From Enterococcus caccae ATCC BAA-1240 (GTDB lineage Bacteria > Bacillota > Bacilli > Lactobacillales > Enterococcaceae), in the NCBI RefSeq assembly GCF_000407145.1, contig NZ_KE136476.1, forward strand, positions 186,001 to 250,000: a stretch of 64,000 bases of DNA. Reading direction: 5' to 3'. Made by a program: the position numbers and the translations under genes. Every line of letters begins with the position of its first letter. Position 1 is the stretch's first letter. The notes under the pieces were generated by a model. The model saw only the letters and a list, made by a program, of their open reading frames with translations, was not told where the DNA came from and did not search any database. Of the stretch, positions 18,767-27,285 are shown in pieces.

Positions 18767-18797
18767 TTGACATTGCTCTTTGGTACAATGTTAAGAT
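18767..18797 (+). promoter_or_regulatory. Promoter with 19-base spacer upstream of MerR gene
   Basis: A perfect -35 TTGACA (18767-18772) is followed after 19 bases by TAAGAT (18792-18797). An over-long 19-base spacer is typical of MerR-activated promoters, so the downstream MerR protein probably controls its own operon. A TACAAT inside the spacer is only 11 bases from the -35 and is unlikely to be used. Confidence 0.55.
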
Positions 18798-18829
18798 GCT
18801 GTTAGATAAATAAAAAAGGAGCTGAGCTG

Positions 18830-19270
18830 ATGTATAAAATGAAAGACGTCGCAAATGAAATGGACATTCCACTTTCAACGATCCGATACTATGAACGCCA
18901 AGGGATTGTTATAGGGAAACGACAAGAAAATGGTTATCGTATTTTTGATGAAGAAGATAAAATCCTATTGGAATATTTAATTGTAATGAAACACGTAGGT
19001 TTTTCTATAGAGGAAATTAAGGAATTATTGAACTTTTTAGAGTTTCCAGAAAGTGATGAATGTAGTGAACGATCCAATCAGTTATTGACTAAAAAAGAAA
19101 ATGACATTAGACAAAAAATCAAGCATGAACAAATGGTTTTAAAGCTGATCCAAGAATTGAAACCCAAAATCGTTGCGAAAGAATATGCACAGTACGAAGA
19201 AGAAATCAGTGAGGAAATCCACACTATTTATAAAGAAATTCAACAATCTAAGTCAGGAGAGAAAATATGA
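18830..19270 (+). CDS. MerR family transcriptional regulator
   Basis: A 146-residue regulator. The winged HTH (about 1-70) has MKDVANEMDIPLSTIRYYERQGI, IFDEEDKILLEYLIVMKHVGFS and IEEIKELL, followed by a coiled-coil dimerisation helix (about 85-135). There is no metal-binding cysteine cluster at the end. Together with the flavodoxin-like oxidoreductase that starts inside its stop codon, it probably senses electrophiles or quinones (inference from context). Ribosome site AAAGGAGCTGA. Confidence 0.88.
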   Translation: MYKMKDVANEMDIPLSTIRYYERQGIVIGKRQENGYRIFDEEDKILLEYLIVMKHVGFSIEEIKELLNFLEFPESDECSERSNQLLTKKENDIRQKIKHEQMVLKLIQELKPKIVAKEYAQYEEEISEEIHTIYKEIQQSKSGEKI

Positions 19271-19824
19271 AAACAACTATTCTATACGCCCATCCATGGG
19301 AAGGCAGTTACAATCATGCGATTTTAGAAAAACTACAGCAACGTCTTGCAGCAGAAGGAACAGAATACCAACTGATCGATTTGAATAAAGAGCACTTTGA
19401 TCCAGTTTTTTCTGCAAAGGATCTAGCGTTATTTTCCAAAGGTGAAACAACGGATCCGCTTGTTCGTCAGTATCAAAAAATATTAGGAGAAACCAGTGAA
19501 CTGTTTATTATTGCTCCGACCTGGTGGTATGAGTTTCCCGCCATCATCAAAGGTTTTTTTGATAAAGTCATGTTGAAAAATATTGCGTATGATGATTCGG
19601 GTATCAGTTTAAAAGGATTATTTACGAATATAAAGACTACAACGATCATCAATACAGGTACTGCTCCTAAGTGGTATTTAAAATATGTTAAAGGGAATTA
19701 TGTCAAAACGGTTTTTATCAAAGGAACGCTTAAAGATATTGGAATCAAAAATGTGAAGTGGAAGTATATTGACCTAAATAAGGCCTCAGAAGATAAGAGA
19801 AAACAATTTTTAGCGCAAGTTTAA
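19267..19824 (+). CDS. NAD(P)H-dependent flavin oxidoreductase (quinone reductase/KefF-like)
   Basis: A 185-residue flavodoxin-like-2 fold protein. It has TILYAHPWEGSYNHAILEKL at the N-terminus (FMN phosphate loop), DLNKEHFDPVF, and the FMN/NAD site APTWWYEFPAIIKGFFDKVM (about 80-100). Such enzymes reduce quinones or azo compounds by two electrons. It overlaps the MerR stop by 4 bases (ATGA), so the two are translationally coupled. A terminator follows. Confidence 0.88.
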   Translation: MKTTILYAHPWEGSYNHAILEKLQQRLAAEGTEYQLIDLNKEHFDPVFSAKDLALFSKGETTDPLVRQYQKILGETSELFIIAPTWWYEFPAIIKGFFDKVMLKNIAYDDSGISLKGLFTNIKTTTIINTGTAPKWYLKYVKGNYVKTVFIKGTLKDIGIKNVKWKYIDLNKASEDKRKQFLAQV

Positions 19825-19840
19825 AAGTCAGAAAATAAAA

Positions 19841-19878
19841 AGTAACTAGCTTCTTGATTAGGAGCAGTTGCTTTTTTT
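19841..19878 (+). terminator. Rho-independent terminator
   Basis: AGTAACTAGCTTC pairs imperfectly with GGAGCAGTTGCT and is followed by T7. It ends the MerR-oxidoreductase operon. Confidence 0.7.
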
Positions 19879-19936
19879 GTATAAGCACAGAGAAGAAATT
19901 TCCTTTCTGATTTTAAAAGCGTTGCTTTGTATCGTT

Positions 19937-19982
19937 ATTAGGTAATTCCCTAATAGTCACCTGCTTTCATTCTTGCTATTCT
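19937..19982 (+). promoter_or_regulatory. nirB promoter with upstream dyad (candidate NreC site)
   Basis: The dyad ATTAGGTAATTCCCTAAT (19937-19954) is symmetric except for one inner pair. An extended -10, TGCTATTCT (19974-19982), follows with no good -35. The dyad centre lies about 43 bases upstream of the predicted start, the normal position for an activator that replaces a -35. The GGGAATT-type half site resembles known NreC targets; the assignment is inference. Confidence 0.55.
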
Positions 19983-20036
19983 AAAAAAGACGAAGCATAG
20001 ATCGTATTGCTCAAAAAATCACAAAGGAGTGCGGAA

Positions 20037-22445
20037 ATGAATATGAAAGAAAAGCTTGTCTTAGTTGGAAATGGAATGGCTGGTGTTCGGACGATTGAGG
20101 AAATTTTAGATCGAGATGCTGAGCGTTATCAAATCACGATCATTGGAGAAGAACAATACCCAAATTATAATCGGATCATGTTGAGTAATGTTCTACAAAA
20201 GAAAATGACTGTATCAGAGATCATCACGAATCCACTTGAATGGTATGAAGAAAATCAAATTGAACTGATCAATCATGATCCAGCAGTCCAAATGGACACA
20301 AACAATAAAAAAATCATCACCCAATCGGGTAAAGAAATTACGTATGATAAATGTATTTTAGCAACAGGTTCTAGAGCTTTTATCTTACCAGTTGAAGGGG
20401 CTCAATTACCTGGTGTTGTTGGGTTTAGAACAATCGATGATACAGAAAATATGCTTGAAGCAGCTCAAAAATATCAAAAAGCAGTCGTAATCGGTGGCGG
20501 TTTGCTTGGTTTAGAAGCGGCAAAAGGTTTGTTGGATCAAGGTATGGAAGTCACAGTCGTTCATTTAGAAAAATGGCTGATGGAAACCCAATTAGATGAA
20601 AAAGCAGGGAAAATGCTGCAAGCGGATTTAGAAAAACAAGGCTTAAAATTCTTAATGGAAAAAGCAACCCAAAAAATACTTGGTGAAAGCCGTGTTACAG
20701 GTTTAGGCTTTAGCGATGGAACTACTATCGAAACAGATATGGTTGTAATGTCGATTGGGATTCGTTCAGAAACAACTCTAGCAAGAACAACAGCGATCGA
20801 AGTGAATCGTGGAATCGTTGTCGATGATTTTATGAAAACGAATGTTCCAGATGTTTTTGCAGTAGGGGAATGTGCAGAACATAATGGGCATGTTTATGGT
20901 TTAGTTGCACCGTTATTTGAACAAGGGAAAGTCTTGGCAGATGTGTTAACAGATAAAGAAGCGAAACCTTATCAAGGCAGTACCACATTCACTTCATTAA
21001 AAGTATCTGGATGTGATCTGTATTCTGCTGGGAATATCAGAGAAGTAGAAGGGATCAACAGCATTGAAGCCTTTGACGGTATTAATTACACGTATAAAAA
21101 AATCTTTGTGAGAGACAATCAAGTCGTTGGCGTTGTGCTGTATGGCGATACGAGTGAAGGCAATCGTTATTATAATATTTTAAAGAAAAATGAAAGTATT
21201 GAAGAATACACACCTGTATCTTTACTCCATATGGTTGGTGAAGAAGCTAGCGCTGATGTCAGTGAATGGCCAGATGATGAAGTAATTTGTGGTTGTAATG
21301 GAATCGATAAAGGAACGATCATGACTGCCATCAATGAAAAAGAATTGACTTCTGTAGCAGATGTAACAAAACATACGAAAGCTGGCGGATCTTGTGGAAA
21401 ATGTAAATCAGTGATCGGAGATGTTTTAGCCTACGCTTTAGGCGGTGAAGTTGTGTCTGCACCAACTGGAATCTGCGGTTGTACGGATTTAACAAGAGAT
21501 CAAATCGTCACTCAAATTTATGCGAAAAAATTAACGTCTTCCAAAGATGTCTACCGTGAACTGAATTTTACAAATCCAGAAGGTTGTCCGAAGTGTCGCC
21601 CAGCAATTAATTTTTATTTAAATGTAGCCTGGCCTAAAGAACACGAAGATGAAAAAGAATCCCGTTATGTCAATGAACGTCTCTATGCGAACATCCAAAA
21701 TGACGGAACGTTCTCAGTGATTCCAAGAATGCGCGGTGGAAAAACCAATCCACAACAGTTGCTTTTGATTGCGAAAGTCGCGGAAAAGTATGATGTACCA
21801 ATGGTCAAAGTAACAGGAAGCCAACGAATCGGTTTATACGGAGTGAAAAAAGAAGACTTACCGAAAATCTGGGAAGAGTTGGATATGAAGTCAGCAGGGG
21901 CTTATGCCAAAGCTGTTCGATCAGTTAAAACTTGTGTTGGCGCGAATTTCTGTCGATTTGGTACACAAGATTCGATGGGGCTTGGTATCAAGTTAGAACA
22001 ACGTTACGAGTTTATCGATACACCGCATAAATTTAAAATGGGTGTATCTGCTTGTCCAAGAAGTTGTGTGGAAAGTGGCGTAAAAGATTTTGGGATCATC
22101 GGTGTGGAAAACGGCTTCCAAATTTATGTTGGTGGCAATGGCGGAACCGAAGTCAAAGAAGCTGTGTTACTAACAACTGTTGAAACCGAACAAGAAGTCA
22201 TCGACATTTGTGGCGCAATGCTGCAATATTACCGCGAAACAGGTATTTATGCAGAACGAACAGCACCATGGATCGAACGTATGGGCTTTGAGGTTGTGAA
22301 AGAAGTGTTGCTAAATGCTGAAAAACGTCAAGAATTGTTGGCTGCATTAGATGAAGCAGTCGCAGGACGTCGTGGAAATCCTTGGGATGAAGTGGTTGAG
22401 GATCAACAAACACGCCAAGAGTTATACACAGTGGGGAGAGTATAA
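20037..22445 (+). CDS. nirB: Nitrite reductase [NAD(P)H], large subunit
   Basis: An 802-residue assimilatory/dissimilatory nitrite reductase. In order it has FAD/NAD(P)H-binding pyridine nucleotide reductase domains (about 1-300; VGNGMAGVRTIEE, VVIGGGLLGLEAAKGL), two BFD-like [2Fe-2S] regions (CGCNGIDKG...CGKCK and CGCTDL...CPKC, about 420-535), and the sulfite/nitrite reductase core (about 545-790) with siroheme/[4Fe-4S] cysteines in CVGANFC and ACPRSC. It reduces nitrite to ammonia. The ATG at 20037 is chosen because AAAGGAG lies just before it; an upstream in-frame ATG at 20007 has none. Confidence 0.93.
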   Translation: MNMKEKLVLVGNGMAGVRTIEEILDRDAERYQITIIGEEQYPNYNRIMLSNVLQKKMTVSEIITNPLEWYEENQIELINHDPAVQMDTNNKKIITQSGKEITYDKCILATGSRAFILPVEGAQLPGVVGFRTIDDTENMLEAAQKYQKAVVIGGGLLGLEAAKGLLDQGMEVTVVHLEKWLMETQLDEKAGKMLQADLEKQGLKFLMEKATQKILGESRVTGLGFSDGTTIETDMVVMSIGIRSETTLARTTAIEVNRGIVVDDFMKTNVPDVFAVGECAEHNGHVYGLVAPLFEQGKVLADVLTDKEAKPYQGSTTFTSLKVSGCDLYSAGNIREVEGINSIEAFDGINYTYKKIFVRDNQVVGVVLYGDTSEGNRYYNILKKNESIEEYTPVSLLHMVGEEASADVSEWPDDEVICGCNGIDKGTIMTAINEKELTSVADVTKHTKAGGSCGKCKSVIGDVLAYALGGEVVSAPTGICGCTDLTRDQIVTQIYAKKLTSSKDVYRELNFTNPEGCPKCRPAINFYLNVAWPKEHEDEKESRYVNERLYANIQNDGTFSVIPRMRGGKTNPQQLLLIAKVAEKYDVPMVKVTGSQRIGLYGVKKEDLPKIWEELDMKSAGAYAKAVRSVKTCVGANFCRFGTQDSMGLGIKLEQRYEFIDTPHKFKMGVSACPRSCVESGVKDFGIIGVENGFQIYVGGNGGTEVKEAVLLTTVETEQEVIDICGAMLQYYRETGIYAERTAPWIERMGFEVVKEVLLNAEKRQELLAALDEAVAGRRGNPWDEVVEDQQTRQELYTVGRV

Positions 22446-22447
22446 AG

Positions 22448-22753
22448 ATGGAAAAAATTTTTGTGGGACAAATAGATGAGTTAGCACCTAGAATGGGAAA
22501 AGAAATCATTGTGGGGGAACAAAAAATTGCTGTGTTTCGTTTAAGTGATGATCGTATCAAGGCAATTGAAAATGTTTGTCCCCATAAACAAGGACCGTTA
22601 GCGGAAGGAACGGTTTCTGGTGAGTATGTTTTTTGTCCGTTGCATGATTATAAAATCAATTTAACTGATGGACAAGTTCAAGAACCAGATGAAGGATGCG
22701 TTCGTGCATACGAAACTGTTGTTGAAGATGATCTTGTTTATATCATGGTGTAG
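22448..22753 (+). CDS. nirD: Nitrite reductase small subunit (Rieske type)
   Basis: A 101-residue Rieske-fold protein, partner of NirB. Both Rieske ligand pairs are present: CPHKQ (about 38-42) and CPLHDY (about 59-64), so it should carry a [2Fe-2S] cluster; many NirD proteins have lost these residues. It starts two bases after the nirB stop. The next gene, cobA, overlaps its end region. Confidence 0.9.
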   Translation: MEKIFVGQIDELAPRMGKEIIVGEQKIAVFRLSDDRIKAIENVCPHKQGPLAEGTVSGEYVFCPLHDYKINLTDGQVQEPDEGCVRAYETVVEDDLVYIMV

Positions 22754-22755
22754 TG

Positions 22756-23736
22756 ATGGGAAAAGTTTATTTTGTGGGAGCAGGTTCAGGTGATCCTGAG
22801 CTATTGACTCTAAAAGGAAAAAGAGTATTGGAATCAGCTGATGTGATTATTTACGATCGGCTGGTCCATCCAGTATTATTGTATTTGGCCAAAGAGTCAG
22901 CTCATTTTATTTATAGTGGAAAGTATCCGAAAAATCATGTGTTGAAGCAAAAAAACATTAATCAATTATTGTTGGAAGAAGGCTTGAAAGAACAAAACGT
23001 AGTTCGCTTAAAGGGCGGTGATCCTGGGATTTTTGGTCGTGTTGGTGAAGAAATTGCGACGCTTCAAAGTGAAGGAATCAGTTATGAAATTGTACCAGGG
23101 GTTACAGCGGCATCAGCAGCTAGTAGCTACAGTGGTATTCCCTTAACGCATCGCGAGTATAGTAGTAAAGTGACCTTGGCGACTGCTCATCGTCAAGCTG
23201 GCGAAACGATCGATTTTAAGGGACTAACAGAAAATGGAACGATGTGTTTATATATGGGAGTAGAACGAGTAGAGAGTACTCAAAAGAAGCTTTTAGAGCA
23301 AGGTGTATCATCTCAATTACCAGCAGCTATCGTTGAATGGGGCAGTTTAGGAAGACAAAGAACGGTTACTGCAACGATTCAAACGATGGTGGAAGTGATT
23401 GAAAAACATCAAATTCAAAATCCTTCACTAATCATTTTAGGTAATGTGGTTTCTTGTCGTAATGGCGCAGATTGGTTTGAACAATTGCCTTTATTCGGAC
23501 ATCGAATTTTATTGATCGATACAGAAAAAATCGATTTTGAAACGATCATTTCGTATACTCAGCAAGGCGCAGATGTCTATGCTATCCAAGTTGGTGAAAA
23601 TCGAGATCAGCGTTTTGATGAGGTTCATCAGCAGTATTTAAGAGATCACTATTTTGATGAAGTGGTGTACTTGAATGAAGAATTAAGGACAATGTATAAA
23701 AAACAGTGGGATGTTTTTAATAAACGGTTTGTTTAG
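22756..23736 (+). CDS. cobA: Uroporphyrinogen-III C-methyltransferase with HemD-like C-terminal remnant
   Basis: A 326-residue protein. Residues 1 to about 245 are a complete SUMT: FVGAGSGDPELLTLKG, VVRLKGGDPGIFGR, EIVPGVTAASAA, TMCLYMGV. It methylates uroporphyrinogen III to precorrin-2 for siroheme. The last 80 residues begin LPLFGHRILLID, the linker seen in CobA-HemD fusions, but stop far short of a HemD domain. A separate hemD lies downstream. The ATG at 22756 is used; an in-frame GTG at 22753 overlaps the nirD stop. Confidence 0.88.
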   Translation: MGKVYFVGAGSGDPELLTLKGKRVLESADVIIYDRLVHPVLLYLAKESAHFIYSGKYPKNHVLKQKNINQLLLEEGLKEQNVVRLKGGDPGIFGRVGEEIATLQSEGISYEIVPGVTAASAASSYSGIPLTHREYSSKVTLATAHRQAGETIDFKGLTENGTMCLYMGVERVESTQKKLLEQGVSSQLPAAIVEWGSLGRQRTVTATIQTMVEVIEKHQIQNPSLIILGNVVSCRNGADWFEQLPLFGHRILLIDTEKIDFETIISYTQQGADVYAIQVGENRDQRFDEVHQQYLRDHYFDEVVYLNEELRTMYKKQWDVFNKRFV

Positions 23737-23737
23737 G

Positions 23738-24098
23738 TAGCTTTGTGGGCTAGGCTCTCGAGAAAAAGATAAAAATGAAATGTGACCAAGAACGTCACAG
23801 TTAATTTTTCCTATTTTCTTGTCGAACCTAAGCGAGCCCATTCAGCTTTTAAATCTATCTAGCTTCGCGGGCTAACCTTTCGGAAAAAAGATAAATTATG
23901 AATAAGGCAAAGAGCACCTTAGTCATAATTTCCTATTTTTCTGTCAAGGTTAAACGAGCCCGCTACGCTTTTAAATCTATCTAGCTTCGCGGGCTAGCTC
24001 TTCGGAAAAAAGATAAAATCTGATTGTGGCAAAAAGCGCCACTCTCCTATTTTCCTATTTTTCTGTCAGAGCTAAACGAGCCCGCTACGCTTTTAAAT
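23738..24098. repeat. Three tandem 122-bp hairpin repeats
   Basis: Three units start at about 23738, 23860 and 23982, an exact 122-base step. Each contains GCGGGCTA...TCGGAAAAAAGATAAA, a variable tip stem, TTTTCTGTC...AACGAGCCC and GCTTTTAAATCTATC. Tip stems differ but stay paired: TGTGAC/GTCACA, AAGG/CCTT, GTGGC/GCCAC. The units are in the opposite orientation to the 51.4 kb array. The last unit ends directly at the AGGAGGA ribosome site of the nitrite transporter gene. Confidence 0.85.
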
Positions 24099-24111
24099 TA
24101 GGAGGAAAAAT

Positions 24112-24897
24112 ATGGGTTCACTTCAACCACCAGAAATAGTGGATATTACAATTGAAAAAGGGGTTCAAAAGGCTCGGGGGAGTTTTTTGACCTTAGCAGT
24201 TTTAGGATTTTTAGCAGGTGTTTTTATTGCAGTGGCAGGTATTGCGATGATTCGGGCGATGGGGACGATGCCTAAAGAATGGGGATCATTGGTGAATGTG
24301 ATTGGAGCGGCTGTTTTTCCATTTGGATTGATTTGTTTGTTACTCGCTGGCGGAGAATTGGTTACAGGGAATATGATGGTTGTTTCGATGGCGCTATTTG
24401 CTCGGAAAATCAGTGGCAAAGAGTGGGTAAGGAATATTGTGATCGTGACGATCTTTAACTTGCTGGGATCATTGTTTGTCGCTTATTTCTTTGGCTATCT
24501 GAGTGGCGCATTGCAAGGAGATTTTGCAGAGCGGGCGATCCAGGTTTCGCTTGGGAGAACCAAAGATACATTCTTACAAGGATTTCTTTCAGGAATTGCC
24601 TGTAATTTCTTGGTTAGTACAGCGGTTTACTTAAACTTTGCGGCTAAAGATTTTATCGGCAAAATCGTTGGGATTTTCCTACCGATCATGGGTTTTGTGA
24701 TTTGTGGATTTCAGCACGTTGTGGCCAATATGTTTTTGATTCCGATGGGGATTCTTTTAGGAGGCAATACGGGGTCAGCGTTTTGGCAAAATATGATCAG
24801 TGTTTATCTGGGAAATATTATCGGCGGCGGCTTTTTTGTCGCAGGACTTTATTTTTTAGCGTATAAAGTTGGTACAGGGCAGTTGTCAAAAAAGTAA
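24112..24897 (+). CDS. nirC: Formate/nitrite transporter family channel (NirC-like)
   Basis: A 261-residue membrane protein with about six to seven hydrophobic helices of the FNT family: FLAGVFIAVAGIAMIRAMG near the start, LLAGGELVTGNMM (about 83-95), a GFLSGIACNFLVSTAVYL segment (about 160) and GFVICGFQHVVANMFLIPMG (about 195). The pentameric channel moves nitrite or formate. Lying between nirBD-cobA and hemCD, it most probably takes up nitrite for NirBD. Its 5' region is made of the hairpin repeats. Confidence 0.9.
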   Translation: MGSLQPPEIVDITIEKGVQKARGSFLTLAVLGFLAGVFIAVAGIAMIRAMGTMPKEWGSLVNVIGAAVFPFGLICLLLAGGELVTGNMMVVSMALFARKISGKEWVRNIVIVTIFNLLGSLFVAYFFGYLSGALQGDFAERAIQVSLGRTKDTFLQGFLSGIACNFLVSTAVYLNFAAKDFIGKIVGIFLPIMGFVICGFQHVVANMFLIPMGILLGGNTGSAFWQNMISVYLGNIIGGGFFVAGLYFLAYKVGTGQLSKK

Positions 24898-24943
24898 AAT
24901 CTAGTATGATTGAAGAGAAGAAAAGATAAAGGAAGTAAGTAAA

Positions 24944-25852
24944 ATGAAAACCGTCCGTGTCGGTACTAGAAATAGTCCCTTAGCAATGAAACAAACAATG
25001 ATCGTTTTGGATCTACTGAAAAAAGTTCATGGAGAGTTTCCTGTAGAAATTGTTCCAATGACGACAAAAGGAGATCAGATGCTTTCTGTCAGTTTAGCGA
25101 AAATTGGTGGAAAAGGTTTATTTATCAATGAAGTCGAGCAAGCTTTAGTGGCAGGAACAATCGATTTTGCAGTACATAGCTTGAAAGATATGCCGGCTAA
25201 AGTGGCAGACGGATTGACATTAGCAGCAATTCCAGAAAGAAGTGATCCTTCTGATTGTTTGATTTTTCGTGAGGTGACTTCTTTTGAAGAGCTGCCAAAA
25301 AAAGCGAGAATAGGGACTAGTAGCTTGCGACGAGAGTTTCAAATGAAAAACTTACGGGAAGATTTCCAAGTGGAATCCATTCGTGGAAATGTTGGGACTC
25401 GTTTGAAGCGGATGGAAGAACAACAATTGGACGGAATCGTGCTAGCAACTGCTGGTTTGAAGCGTTTAAATTGGTTTGATGCTCCTAATTATCCTTATAC
25501 TATTTTAACGAGTGAGCAATGTATACCTGCTGTAGGACAAGGAGCATTGGCTGTTGAATGTCGTAGTGAAGATCTTGAGATGCGTGCGTTTTTACAGCAA
25601 ATCAATCATCCTGCTACTAGAGAATTAGTGATGGAAGAACGAGCCTTTTTAGCAACCTTAAATGGAAATTGTGATATCCCGATTGGGGCCTATGCAGTTA
25701 AAGAAGGCAGAGACTATCATTTTTCTGGGTTTTTAGGTGACAAAGAGCTGAAGCAGTCTTTTACCGAAACGGTGGTTGTTCAAGAATTAGCGGGTATTGG
25801 AAAGCAAGTCGCAGAACATTTATTAAATAGAATAGCTAAGGAATCATTATGA
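24944..25852 (+). CDS. hemC: Porphobilinogen deaminase (hydroxymethylbilane synthase)
   Basis: A 302-residue HemC with the full signature: RVGTRNSPLAMKQT (5-18), DFAVHSLKDMPA (about 80-91), IGTSSLRREFQMK, SIRGNVGTRLKRM and the dipyrromethane-cofactor cysteine in LNGNCDIPIGAY. It polymerises four porphobilinogen molecules to hydroxymethylbilane. In a genus that generally does not make heme, its place in a nitrite operon implies a siroheme-only role (inference). hemD overlaps its end. The hemB, hemA and hemL genes are not in the window. Confidence 0.93.
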   Translation: MKTVRVGTRNSPLAMKQTMIVLDLLKKVHGEFPVEIVPMTTKGDQMLSVSLAKIGGKGLFINEVEQALVAGTIDFAVHSLKDMPAKVADGLTLAAIPERSDPSDCLIFREVTSFEELPKKARIGTSSLRREFQMKNLREDFQVESIRGNVGTRLKRMEEQQLDGIVLATAGLKRLNWFDAPNYPYTILTSEQCIPAVGQGALAVECRSEDLEMRAFLQQINHPATRELVMEERAFLATLNGNCDIPIGAYAVKEGRDYHFSGFLGDKELKQSFTETVVVQELAGIGKQVAEHLLNRIAKESL

Positions 25853-26532
25853 AGAACATTCTTTTAACACGTTTGATAGAAGATAATCAAGAGGATCGTG
25901 TGTTTTTTCAGGGAAAAGGCTTTAAAACGGTAGAAATTCCCTTACTTACTTTAAGGAAAAGAAATGCCAGCAGTTCGTTTGAAAAAAAGTTGAACCAGTG
26001 CGAGTGGGTCTTTTTAACAAGCCAGCATGCAGCGGAATTTTTTTTCCAGAATCAAATGAGCGATCAGCTGCAGACAAAAAAGTTTGCGGTCATTGGAGTG
26101 AAAACGGCGCAGGTACTTTTAGCACATCATGTGGCGGTAGATTTTCAAGCCCTTGTTCCTACAAAGCAAACCATGTTTGAAGAATGGTCAAGCAGATTTA
26201 TGATGCCGACGACTATTTTTTATCCTAAAAGTAATTTAGCGGATGATCTAGGAGAGGCTGAGTTGATGGCAAAAGGTCATTGTTTGCATACGTCTATTCT
26301 TTATGACAATGTTTTCTCTGAGAATAGTCAGCGACGTTTAAAGAAATGCTTAGTAGAGGAAGAAGTAAGTGCAGTGTATCTTGCAAGCCCTTCGTTATGG
26401 CAGCGATTTTTATCCGTTTTTATGGAAACTGGTTTAACAAAAATGCCAAAATTATATTGCCTAGGCTCTACGACTCAACAAGCAATTGCAAGGGATGGCT
26501 ATGAGGTCTGTATGAAAGAAAAGTATTGTTGA
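25849..26532 (+). CDS. hemD: Uroporphyrinogen-III synthase
   Basis: A 227-residue HemD-type protein. The sequence is weakly conserved, as usual in this family, but ILLTRLIEDN at the start, WVFLTSQHAAEFFF (about 50), FAVIGVKTAQVL (about 78), and VYLASPSLWQRFL near the end followed by YCLGSTTQQAIARDGY follow the HemD pattern. It closes hydroxymethylbilane to uroporphyrinogen III for CobA. It overlaps hemC by 4 bases. Confidence 0.83.
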   Translation: MKNILLTRLIEDNQEDRVFFQGKGFKTVEIPLLTLRKRNASSSFEKKLNQCEWVFLTSQHAAEFFFQNQMSDQLQTKKFAVIGVKTAQVLLAHHVAVDFQALVPTKQTMFEEWSSRFMMPTTIFYPKSNLADDLGEAELMAKGHCLHTSILYDNVFSENSQRRLKKCLVEEEVSAVYLASPSLWQRFLSVFMETGLTKMPKLYCLGSTTQQAIARDGYEVCMKEKYC

Positions 26533-26554
26533 AAGGACAAGTGTTGTTCCTTTT
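26531..26554 (+). terminator. Short hairpin after hemD
   Basis: AAAGGACAA and TTGTTCCTTT pair around a three-base loop, with T-rich sequence a few bases further on. A probable terminator of the hemCD transcript. Confidence 0.55.
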
Positions 26555-26584
26555 AATGATGCTTTTTTTAATGAAACAAACTAG

Positions 26585-26612
26585 TTGACTAGAAAAATAA
26601 AACAAGTAAAAT
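26585..26612 (+). promoter_or_regulatory. Promoter of the RibD_C-like gene
   Basis: A -35 TTGACT (26585-26590) and a -10 TAAAAT (26607-26612) lie 16 bases apart, upstream of the gene at 26694. Confidence 0.5.
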
Positions 26613-26693
26613 GAGTAGTCCAGAGTATTGCTGTACTTTAGAATTATGAGTTGGTTTGTTTTGCGGAATATTAAATAATAAGGGGGATTTTAA

Positions 26694-27227
26694 ATGAGTA
26701 GAGAAATTATTTTATACATTGCTGCAAGTGTTGATGGGTATATTGCAGAGGCTGACGGAAGTATTGACTTTTTAGGCGGCGGAATTGAATTAGTTGAAGA
26801 AGACACGAGTTATCAAGAATTAATGGAAAAAATCGATACAGTAGTGATGGGGCGAACAACGTATGATCAAGTTGTTAATGAGTTATCCCCAGATGAATAT
26901 CCTTATGAAGAGCAAATGTCTTATATTATCACCAGTCATCCAGACGAGAATACTGAAAAATTAATGTTTACTAGTCAAAATCCAGTGGAATTGGTTCAAA
27001 AATTAAAAAAACAAGAGGGTAAAGCGATTTGGATCGTTGGTGGTGCCAGTATTATTGCACCATTAGTAGAAGCAAAGTTGATCGATACTTATATTCTTAC
27101 AACGATACCAAAAATTTTAGGCAAAGGAATTCCTTTATTTAATGAATTCAACGGACCTGTTGCATTAAAAGTAGAGCAAGTTTACGTGAAAAACGATATG
27201 GTGTATACAACCTATTCTAATAAATAA
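26694..27227 (+). CDS. Dihydrofolate reductase family protein (RibD C-terminal domain type)
   Basis: A 177-residue protein with the RibD_C/DHFR-like fold: ILYIAASVDGYIAEADGSIDFL (about 5-26), TVVMGRTTYDQV (about 47-58), AIWIVGGASIIAPLVEAKLIDTYILTTIPKILGKGIPLF (about 100-140). It resembles Bacillus YwjB-type proteins. It probably binds NADPH; its substrate is unknown and it is unlikely to be the housekeeping folate enzyme. It stands alone, with its own promoter and terminator. Confidence 0.85.
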   Translation: MSREIILYIAASVDGYIAEADGSIDFLGGGIELVEEDTSYQELMEKIDTVVMGRTTYDQVVNELSPDEYPYEEQMSYIITSHPDENTEKLMFTSQNPVELVQKLKKQEGKAIWIVGGASIIAPLVEAKLIDTYILTTIPKILGKGIPLFNEFNGPVALKVEQVYVKNDMVYTTYSNK

Positions 27228-27234
27228 GTAAAAT

Positions 27235-27270
27235 GAGTACGGATCGGTTTATACGATTCGTTCTTTTTTT
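27235..27270 (+). terminator. Rho-independent terminator
   Basis: ACGGATCG pairs with CGATTCGT around a seven-base loop, followed by TTCTTTTTTT. Confidence 0.75.
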
Positions 27271-27285
27271 ATTTCTATTTCAGTA

